Assembly: GCF_026745355.1 (NCBI RefSeq)
Contig: NC_079203.1
Span: 6,669,352 to 6,733,351, forward strand
DNA length: 64,000 nt
Reading direction: 5' to 3'
Source of the DNA: Beta vulgaris subsp. vulgaris
Taxonomy: Eukaryota > Streptophyta > Magnoliopsida > Caryophyllales > Amaranthaceae
Below are positions 10,685-22,600 of the stretch, in pieces. The notes under the pieces are model-generated. The model worked only from the letters and a program-made list of their open reading frames with translations, did no database searches and was not told the origin of the DNA. Both the position numbers and the translations under genes were made by a program. The stretch's first letter is position 1; every line of letters begins with the position of its first letter.

Positions 10685-13600
10685 TATATATATTAAGGTA
10701 TTGAGCATCCCTCTAGCAAGGGATGATAGATCTCTCACAGCAATTGGACGCTCAAGCCCACACACAGACTCACAATGGCATTTTAGAGTGATCTCCGGCA
10801 TACCTAAGGGTGTTTTCAGTGTTTCATGACTTTGGGGGGGGGGGGGGGGGTTTAAGTGATTTGACTCTTGAGACCACTTGTTGTGATGGGATAATCATTC
10901 TTTCAGTCCAGCTAGGCCTATCATCGGTTGTTCCATAAGTGAAGGACCCCGCATACAACGAAGAAGCAGGACCCCTTGTTGGAGGATTGAAGGTGGGACC
11001 GCAAGTTACGAGAATGACAAGCCAAGCTAGCTTGACATACTATATCCTACATTCCTACTACTGGAAATATGTCCTCAACAGAAGATAACTCTATGCATGA
11101 CGTTTCACAAACAGACCTTCAAAATCGTTTTGGTATCAAGCTTTGTGGGATTTCAGAAATTGAACAAGGTAAGTGCTATAAAGTATAAACTGATATTATG
11201 GGGGAGGGTAATTTAGGTATCATCTTAATTAGTAGCTTGGGAAATAAGCTAGGTAGTTGTACTAAGGAAATTACACTACATGTAGGGATAATTGGAGAGA
11301 GAAAAGCATGTTGAAAATTGATAGAAAATTGGGTGAGCTTTTAAGAGTTCAATGGAAGAGAACAAGCTTCTCGAAAGCTTCTAACTATCATTTTATATTG
11401 CGGTAATTTCAGTTTATAAATCAGATACTTATCTTCTTCCCTATTTTCTACTATTAACGGTGTCCAAGCTATGTTAATTCATAACAGTAAGCTCACAAGA
11501 AACATCAAAGACAGACAAAATCTGAATAAATGTCAAGACAAACTGATGAGCCTTACGCATCAAGTGCATCGTTGAGTGTGAGGCATTCAGATGAAATCCA
11601 TGATGTTTCCCACGTTGGGGGAATCCTCTTCACCGCTGCCCTAATGGTGTTCAAGGGATCAATGTCTGCAACCTAAAACATCGCCAGAAAAACACAAAGA
11701 TCACCACTGAGAAAAGTAACAAAAATAAAAATAATACAGGTCAAGAATTTTAGTTCTGACAGGCCAGTCAGAGCCGAAAGCTAGCAGTGAATGACTTGCT
11801 AGAAGTGACTGGAAGAGATAAGATCCACTTTCAGCTCGCTGCTTCCCCAATTTTCTTTCTGCAGAATTAGCATCGTCAAGAAGGTGCTCTGGCTGCCAAA
11901 TTTTGCAAGGAGTTATGTCAGGAACAATTCTCAGTAAATAATGTGATGGAAGAGAGACAGATATATCATGGATGGACAAAGTACTTTGTCTTTTATTTCC
12001 TCTCTTCAGATAGATGTAGAAATTTAAAAAAGAAAAAGATCATGCAAGAGGCAAGGTAATTACGTAAAATAGTAATGAGAGAAATTGCAAGGAAGTATGA
12101 ATGATTTCCAAGTATGAACTGAAATTAAAATTTAACCTGTACTGAAGCAACAACTCCTTGTTTACCAAATCGAGTAACATAACCAGGTACCAAATGCTGA
12201 GCATGCTCAATCTGAAATTATCAAGAACAGGAAATCATAAAGCTGATGTTTCAGTTGTGACATGCAACAATGCAAGTTAGTCAAATAATTTTTGCAGCCA
12301 GTTCACAGTTAGCAGTGAATAATATCTTACCCTAAATCTTCTGTCCCTTTTTCCATTTTTAGAAGAAACTAACTCATACATATCCAAGATTAAAGCATTC
12401 GCCTTATCACCAATAGCATGAATGGCAACCTGATATAGTCATGAAAAGCACTTATAGTGTTATCATCAAAATTTATCAGGTTCTAAGAGTAAAAACAGAT
12501 AATGCAGTGTCAAGGGACCACCTGCAGCCCAGACTCGTCACAAAGTGCAGTCATGTTGGTTAGATAGTCGAGTTCCATCAATTGAAGGCCAGAGCTCTCA
12601 GGATCGTCAGCATATGGCTGTAATGGGAAAGTCATCTGCTCAACATGGCATCTTTGAGATGAACAAAGAGCATAAGGCCATGAAAATACATTTTCAAGGA
12701 TGCGTACAAGTGCCTCTGCCCTAAAGACAGAAAGCTCAACCAACTAAACAAATAAAGACGACTTCTATCTTATTCAAGAGTACCCAGCTCGTTTATCATA
12801 TTCACAACTTTAATCTTGTGAATTCTAGAATTGCTAAATCTGATGCCCAACACCTAAGCACTCATGAAGACCAAAATGACCAATCTCAGTATATACATAG
12901 ATATTAACTTCCTTTTGCATGCTAACCTCATAAAAGAGGGCACTGTTTGAGCCCAGTGATCCATCAAAGAAAGCCTTGACACCACCAAGGTAAATCCATT
13001 GGCTAACCATACGACCTGTCTTCTGCACAAGATCCTGATTGAGCAGTATATGTAAGACCTTGACAAGCTTAAACATATAGATAAACAGAATTTCTTCTAA
13101 ACAAGATTTAGAACAAACAAATAAATATAGACTTGTCAATAAGTACTTACAGACAAACGTGACCAGGTTTCAAGGGGGAAAAATAGACAAACTCTGATGA
13201 TCATATTTCCAGAGGTATTTGCCCAATCATAGACATCTGCAAACATTTGTAGGAGAATAAAAAGTTATTTGAAAATTGAGCATGAGGAGAAAGTGAAAAT
13301 TACTTTCTTGCTAATATACATGGTTAATTCAATGAGTAAAACATCTATTTTTAAGAAAGGAATTCCAAGATTTGCCATTTCGCTTGTACAAATTTCAATT
13401 AGTTACTTGACCGCTTGTGGCTGGACAAAAAGTTCTTTCAAGAGGAAACATAGTTTGTTTTAAGTGTTCACGATTTCACGATATCCTATGATGTTATTTC
13501 AAATAGTTTATGCTCATAACAAATATATGTTATGTGTGAATAGCATGTAGACCGTGAAAACCACTCTAGAAAGATCATATACAAGATTACTAACTTCTAA

Positions 13601-16600
13601 CGACTTTTTTAGAACTATAGTACAGGTATGCACAATTATTATACTTCAAAACCTGTAAAATCTTGCCATGATAGCTCTGTTGAAGAACCAGGAAGATATC
13701 TTCCCATATCAACCACTGTTGTTACCCCTTTTGTCAACGCATAATTGCTGGCCCTTAATAATGCTTCCCTCCTTTCATCAAGGGTGGGTTCTGGGACACT
13801 GGGAAGAATTAACTGCCTTGCAGCATCTATCAGCAAACCGGCAGGCTCTGAACGAAGAAAGCAACAAAGGAGTAAGTGCTCTCATCAAGCTTGAAGACAA
13901 CGTCAGCACCCAGAGGCCAGAGTTATATTGAGCAATTTGTGATACCATGGAAAAAGACACCAAACACAGGACCAAGTATCTCTTACAGAGATGATAGCTT
14001 TCTTGCCTTGACAATGGAAAAACTCACAAAGTAATGTTGAACAACACATTATACCCTGAAACATCACCAAAGTTAGGTAAATACCTCTTCAAAGACAATA
14101 GCTTTTTTTCCACCTTAAACGCTTTTTCTTCTTTGTTTCTCTTTTGGATGGGGGTGGGGATGGGGGTGGAGATCATAACCCTGGAAAAAGAAATCAGAAC
14201 TCCACCTCCATCATCATCATCAGAAAAAAAAAGTGTTGATAACAAGTTACTTTTCAAAGACGTCAGGGAAAGCCCCAACAGCGTGAGCCTAAAGAGAAGC
14301 TGATTACACAACCTGACCCCATTATGAAACCAGTTTAAACACCTAATCTCAAAAAATATTATTATTCCTCTCCAGCCAAATAACCCAAAGTATATCCAAA
14401 AATGCAGCTTATCAGACACTTTTCATATCCTTATGCAGTTATGCCTAAGCTCGTATAATAGACCTGCAATCAAATGATCCACAGAGTAGAGCAGCCAACT
14501 AGTCCCAAAAACGACCACAAATTCTTTCACATAATTGTCATCAACTGACAGTACAGAGAAAACGACACTTCGTCATACAGCCTTGTTGGGTCTGCAAACT
14601 GCAGATTGTCATGCGCATCGAGTTTCCCGCACTCACAACTCACGCGCCTCTGCAAGATCATTAGGTAGAAATATTTTCCAAGTTGTCCAAGTAATTGTGC
14701 TATAGTCATTCTTCAGGTAAAAGGCTCTCATGCTCAGATGTGCATCCATACAGGTACCTCCCCCCTTGTAATATACTCGAAAAAATATGAATCAACATAA
14801 ACCTGAAATGTACCTCCATCTGCCGTCCTGGTTAAAGTGCCACCAGGTGGATCTTTTGTTTCTCGAGTAATTCCAGCCTTCTGAAGTGCCAGTGAATTAG
14901 CCAAGCCCATATGACCATCCATTCTTGATAACCAAACCTGCAAGATAGAATAGCATAGTTATTTAAACGGCATTTAAAAAGAAAAACTGGAAAACCATGT
15001 CAAATTTGAAGGTTTGAAATTTACAGGATTTTGAGGACTGATATCATCAATCCAATTTGCCATTGGCAGTTCTCCACCCCATAAATCATTGTTCCATCCA
15101 CCACCCAAAATCCAAACACCTTCTTTCTTACCTGCAATGTTTTTTAGATAAGAAACGGAAATTTAATTGATTAGCAAGAAAGAGAACGGCCACAGGACAA
15201 GGCATCTAATGAAAGAAACCTATACTAGAAAAAAAAAAAGGAATTCAAAATCAATTTAACGACCCTTGTCCAAATCACTACCGTCCTATTTCATTGTCAA
15301 ATTTTCTGATACTCTAGTCCAGTTTAGTTTCCCAATAATAAAGCAGCCACATAGGTTTTGAATTCTACTAAACAAATAGCTAAGTTTGGATCTATCTTAT
15401 CATGAAGATCCAGAGGTATATCATCAGCCTCCTTACAGCAAGTGTTGCACCAACCAAGCCTTAAGACAAATAACTTTTCTCAACTTAAATGGTTACTTAT
15501 TGAAAAGGGTGAACGCAAAAGATGTACTGAGATTTAACAACTCCATCCATCTTCAAACTAAATCTTACATAGAGTTGTTAGCATTTCACAAAATGAAACA
15601 CTGAAATAAATAACCTTTCATCAAATGGACAACCAGAAAATCTTGTCACGTGCCTGTTACAGACAAATTATGGCCTTGTTTGCAATCAATACGTCAATAG
15701 TTGACTGGTTCAATTGGCTTGTAGGCAGCTGGCAGTATTGATTGTTTATAAGCTTTCGCGGAATTAGCTGTTAGTATTGGCTGTTTATAAAGATTTTGCA
15801 GAAGCAACTGTTAGTATTCACTGTGTATAAGATGTTTGCAGAATCGGCTGCTGGTTGCTAGCTAACTATTTGCAAATTAGACAACCTTTGAGCAAAAAAG
15901 CCAAACATCAATAATAAAAAGTTACTTAAAGCACCTTTTTCATCTAGGCTCAAAATCCAGCTTTTCACCTCAATGAAAATCAAAAAACCAGACAGTGCTT
16001 GGCTGAAAAGTCAACCAAACAGCTAGCAAAAAATCATTTACCAAATAAGGCCTAAGCTTAGAAAACTATTACCACATATATGCTTGTATACAACAACAAC
16101 TAAGCCTTATTCCCAAGGTGATTGGAGTCGGCTAACATGAATCGTCAACTGGAATCGTGACCAGAGGAGATGGCATCGTCAAGAGTGATAAATTTTTTTT
16201 TTTTTTTTTTTTTTTTTTTGAAAACAAGGTTTACACCAAAAAGTGTTTAGAAAAGGTTTTCAACAAAAGGTTTTAATACCAACACAATTGAGAAAAACAA
16301 ATAAATGCAGTAATCAGACCCCTTACTCCACATAGATACTACCCCTCCACCCACTTTTATCCAACGTCATGCTCTCCTCAATCCCAAGTAACCTCATATC
16401 ACTTTCAATTACCCTCAGCCAAGTCATCTTAGGTCTTCCCCTACCCTTTACAATTTGATTACTCCTCCACTCTTCAATTCTTCTCACCGGTGTATCTCCT
16501 AATTTCACATGACCAAACCATCTTAACCGATTCTCCCTCATCTTTTCTTCAATGGATGCAACTCCAACTTTTTCCCGGATCACTTCATTTCTTAATTGGT

Positions 16601-19600
16601 CCTTCCTTGTGTGGCCACACATCCACCGCAACATACGCATCTCCGCCACGTTCATCTTATGAACGTGGCATTGTTTCACCGCCCAACATTCGGTGCCATA
16701 TAACAAAGCAGGCCTAATTGCAGTGCGGTAGAACTTTCCCTTCAATCTTTGGGGAATGCCGGAATCACAAAGGAATCCGGTGGCACTTTTCCACTTTAAT
16801 ATTTAAGAAAATTCAAATAAGGGAACCCATGCAGGAAAAGTTTAGGCACTTCTTGTAACAAAGACATTAATGTAATATGGGAAGGTTCAATAATGAGAGC
16901 TTTTGCTTGTGCCAACAATTAAAAATGTGGTTGACTTGCCACAAATCATGCTAAGTTAGTGAATGGTTTCTAACTTTCCATAAAAGTGTCATAACCTGTA
17001 CTTCTCCCTTGTATAATCAATCGAATCTTCTTGGTGTCATTTTGGAGCATCATTATTAGGCAATGCATAGAAGGAGACTAGTAGCAGCAGGTTGTAGATC
17101 TACAAAGATTGTTCTTATGCAGACTATTCTTGCCTGCATGGACTACACCTGCCCACCAACAAGTTATGTTTTCATGGTTATTTTAAGATGGGATTGTGCT
17201 GATTCCCTTTGCTCACATACAATATAATCTAGTAATGGTTTTCCATCATAAAAATATTTCTATTTTGGTTCAACCATCAATATTTGACAAAAAAAACATA
17301 GCGCATAGACTCTAAAAATGGTTGATTAGACAAAAAAAAATCCACTTCCTCTATTTAACGATGATTAGGCTCCTTTCCAGTTTGGTGTATTTCAAACTGT
17401 GACCGTCCTGGTAATCCTCTATCCCTTTCTGCATCTATTTCTATTCTACTAGAAGTTCTTTCTGCTACTTCTTTGTACCACAATTCAAAATCTCTTTAAA
17501 TTAGAAGGAATACTGAGACATAATGTGGCAAGATAAATTAAAAACTGCATACTTCATTTCAACCTTTTACTTGATATATTTTCAGCAAATGACTTACTTT
17601 TGACTGCTGTTTCAATCTTCATTATAAACTCTTGTTTCGTACTGACACCTTGGAGTTCCACTTGTGTCATCTGCTTAAGGTTGATGACAGATATCAAAGA
17701 GGATGGATAACTAACATTTAGTGTACAGAAGGACTTAGCAGCCTAGCAGTGATATTTCATAGAATACATGGGGTCTGACATGTGAGATTTTCTTTCTTTC
17801 GTTTTTTCTTTCTTTGAAAAGAATTGCAAGGGCTACATTACATAAAGGACAAATGTCATCCATTAACGAAAAAACAGGTCAGAACCATGAAAAAACAAGA
17901 TTTCAACACTTCATATAAATGTACAAGATTCAAAAAGAAAAGAGCTTCTTGGGGATATAAGGAATGCTTGTACTTGCTATACACAATTGTTATTATTTTT
18001 CTTACAAAACAATGCTCGTCTTAAATAAGTTAATACTTGTGTTAAACAACACAATGTGGCATCACTTTGCAAAAGGTAGTCACTAAAGCTATACTACCAA
18101 GTATCTTTTCAGGAAAGCATATTTGATGGAAAAAATTTGGGTGAATATCAATCCTGAACCGAAAAATACATAGCTTCCATGCTAAAGCTGATTTCACCAT
18201 GTAAGTTTAGGTGAGAATTTCAAGAATTATGCCGTTATAAGATTTTCACTTTAAGGTCAAACTTAACTGTAATGAACTGATATTAGGGGGAGGGTAATTT
18301 AGGTATTATCTCGATTAATAGCTTGGGGCATAAGCTAGGTAGGTTATTAAGGGAAATACTCTATATATAGGGGTAATAAAAAAGGGAAAGACATGCTGAA
18401 ATTTGTTGAGTGTTTTTAGTGAACTTTTAAGAGTTATTTTGGGAGAGAGCAAGCCTCTCGAAAGCTTGTATTTATCTATTACTTCCTCCGTTCTTTTTTA
18501 GTTGCAACATTTGACAAATTACACTATTCATGTTCTCTTATTTGACCACATTTATTGATTTATATGTTAAACAAAATATAGTCATGTGGGGTCTTGTTTG
18601 ATTCGTTTCGATGTAAGCTTTCATAATATCAAATTTTTATAATTTTTACTTGCATACAATTAGAGATAAAACGATTTGAAATTGTATATTGGCAAGCGTG
18701 AAAGTCAAAATGTTGCAACTAAATAAAAACAGAGGTAGTATATTGCTGTAATTTCAGTTTACCAAGCAAATACTCTTCTTCTTCCTAATTTTCTACCATT
18801 AATGGTGTCCAATTTATGTTAGTTCATAACATTAACCTTACCTAGCCACTCAACCCATGTGATACATTTTCATTACTTTGATGATTAAATAGCTCTTTTC
18901 CGATGACCAGACAAGTAAATATTCAATTTCAAGATCCTTGTTAAGTTGTTATACAAGATATTACATATGACAATTAATTTGAATATAATTTATAGGCAAA
19001 TGTGTCAGCCAACGCCACACTTGTGCCATGAAACTTAGCCGATCAGTAGGCTGCCTCATATTCCAGCCAACCACCATTTTTGAGGGATTAGTTTCAAACA
19101 GCTTCAGCCTATGTATAAGACTGCATAGTACTCAAATATTCGATTAATCCCAACACATTGATAATCTTTTTCATGATGCTAACTTATGTTAATCCAATTT
19201 GCACAATGAAAGTGCTATTCTTGATTTTTAGCCTTTCCTTCTTTTTTTTTAAAAAAAAGAATTGGCCTTTCCTTCTTATATAAGACTATTAAAATACTTT
19301 TTTACAATACAAGCAAATCTGATTACATGCTAAGAACCTCCCTCCACCATATTAATAGGCCACATTAAAATTCTTTAGTCAAAACTCAAATCTTGTCAAC
19401 TTCGGTCATTATTATCATTCCGAACAACGTAGTAGAGAGCTATAAATTAACCATTGGACTATTCTTCAAAAAAGAATCTAAAATTCATTATCACATCACA
19501 ACTCTTTAGATTTGTTCATACTTTGTGTTCATGTTAGGAAATTGTCTCCGCAAAATTATTAAAAACATATATAGTTGTATCTTGTATGCATGGACTTAAA

Positions 19601-22600
19601 GTTCGGCTATTAAAATACAAAATGGCCGAGCAATGATGGATTTCGGAGTTGTAACGTAGAACTTTGTTACAAAACATCGCAATAAATATCAAATCCTTCT
19701 CATCCTGTTGTCTGACATCTATTATGTAAAGATGGCTCACCACGTTAGAACAATAATTTCCTTTTATGCTTGTTCATATGTCAGAACTGGCGGAGTATTT
19801 TACTAATACATTACATAGTTAACAAAACATGTTATTATATCAATCCGACTTGCGTGGACCCGGTTCACACTAAAAATAGTGTGGACCAGGCCCAGGCACG
19901 TGACCATAACACACACTATATCACTTTAACATACACTATATCATTGTAACATACACTATATCATTTTAACACACACTAAATCACTTTAACATACACTATA
20001 TCACTTTAACATACACTATATCACTTTAACATACACTATATCATTGTAACATACATTATATCATTTTAACACACACTATATCACTTTAACACACACTATA
20101 TCACTTTAACATACACTATATCATTATAACATACACTATATCACTTTAACATACACTATATCACTTTAACATACACTGTAACATACACTATATCATTTTA
20201 ATATACACTATCATTTTAACATACACTATATCATTTTAACATATACACTATATCATTTTAATATACACTATATCATTTTAACATACACTATATCATTTTA
20301 ACATACACTATATCATAAACTCACGTGATATGGATCGGGTGCACACTAATTAGTGTGCACCGGGTTCATATTAGTTTTATTGTTATTATATTATAATTAA
20401 TTGTTCACAATTATATAACCCACACTTTGTGAAATATATGGTCATAAACTCATATTATGTTGAAACATATACTTCATAAACTTAGAAATTGCGAATGAGG
20501 TTAAAGCCCAGTGATGTGAATTTCTAGAAACAATTCATGCCATGTTGCCCGCAATCTGTTCCATAAATCCAATATAAGCCACTTCTGGACAAAAAAACCA
20601 CTACCGTGACCTCGCTACAAAATCTAATTTCCTTAATTGTATTGTTACCTAGACTAGTATACCCATTTTCAACATCCTTTAAAAAACTTATGTGAATGTT
20701 GATGAAATACGGAGACCGAAGTAAAATGTAGCCTAAAATTTCTAACATGAAGAGTGTGTTATGTGTATGTCAATATTAAGCTGCAAGGTGGGATTGGTCG
20801 GTTATGTTCCCATCTTCTGACTCGAGACTCAGGAGTTTGAGAAGATTTGTAATTTCAGCCTTGGGTAAGGTCCTTGATAGAACATAAGCCCAAGATTTCA
20901 TGTTATCTAGACTAGTTAATCCCATCCTATTGACCTTTAAGAGTCCACGTTTGGTAGTTTTGACTGTTAATTTAATAAATAAAAATTAAAGTTACAATGT
21001 AAATTTGCTCATGTTAGAGTTATATCAATATTTAAATGATATCAATTTTACTATTATAAAAGGTTATAGTAAAGTCACATCTAATAATATCAACTTTGTA
21101 ATTTTAAAAGGTTATCAGTAAACCGCATCAGTAATATCAATCTTACAACTAGTGCATTTATAAACTATGAACATAATTTAGTCTCCAAGACTAGGAGTGT
21201 CAACTATGCACAAGGCTTGGACTCAAGGTTAGAGTTATATTTCCAGAATGCTCCCCCATCCAATCAAGAAAAATCCCTTTTAGCTCCTAATATATGCTAC
21301 AAACATCAAACGAGAACACTTGTACATGGATTATCAATCCACATACACTATATCCACACACACACACTGCACAATGTATCACTCCTCAGGGCTGTCAATA
21401 TAGAACAGCTGGAGTACAATACATAAAATATGCATAGCCAAGCCCAAAATGATACTATTATACTACCAAATAGTTGGGCTACATGCCACCTTTTTACAAA
21501 TACGCTAATCAGCAACTCTTAGGGAAAAGGGGATTACAAATTTAACAAAGAGACGACATGTTTCCAATCACAAAGCTGTACGACAAAAGCAAAATTAACA
21601 GAACTGGTAAGAAGACGTTTAGTGGTAGACGAACCTGCAGTCCACCATAAAGCAAGTGCAAGTGGGAATCTATAAATCCAGGAACTACAATCTTTCCTTC
21701 TAGATTCAACTTTTCAGTTTTGCTCCCTTCTAATCCCTTCAATACAGCATCATAATAATCAATACAACTGCTGTAAGTGTAAGTATGAAAATTTGTAATT
21801 TGTGATAAGAAAATAGAAAAATGTAATAGTTATTCTTTTCTTTTTTAAGGCTGGCTTTTTGTTAATCATATTAATAAGCCAAATTTTATACCAGGAACAA
21901 GTTTATTACACTCATTGTAATGAAGAGACCTACCCGTTAGTTATAGCAATAATCACAACTCTTTCTAACTGTAAATTTACCACCTTTGGTTGTATAATAA
22001 ATCATCCACTATATAGTGAATCGACGGTCTCATCATCATCAAATTTCACAAATTAAAGAGACAAAGACATCAATGGTATTAGATTAAACTACTCCAATTA
22101 TAGATTCAGCCATCCAATTACAAATTTTAACAAATGTGACATATTTGGTTACCCCGCTATAATCATCAACAACACGAACCCCATAAAAACAAAGAATAAA
22201 TTAACACTACCAGTCCCAACTATTAGCCGAGTTGCTTTAAAAGGTCCCAATTTTTTAATATTTTAGATGGTCAACTTTAGAGGTTCTTTCCAAAACCGCC
22301 CTTTGTCTTAAAAAAATTAAACTTTATGAAACGTATCATAATAAACCGATTTGATAGGCTAATTGAGGTAAAGGACCGTTATGGAAAGAGACTTCCAGAG
22401 TTGGGAACGTTCTAAGATAATCAAAAGTCGGGTCCTTTTAAAGCAAATCGACCATACTTATAACAAGTAGCGTCAACTATTCCTAAAAAGAACAAAGCCT
22501 ATTTGGTGCACATTGCTAGCACATAGAGCATGGGTGCACATATGTACATGGATAACAAGCCAAAATGAACACATATACATGGATAACAAACCAAATGAAC

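Noticed and set aside
10595..10801. Minus-strand frame across the TA microsatellite
   Set aside because: Most of it is Ile-Tyr repeats translated from (TA)n; no support as a gene.
19905..20315. 20-bp array as a CRISPR
   Set aside because: Units abut directly with no unique spacers, and the context is a plant intron; it is a minisatellite.
20790..20850. Possible SINE box B (CTCGAGACTCAGGAG)
   Set aside because: No box A at the proper distance, no A-rich tail and no duplication.
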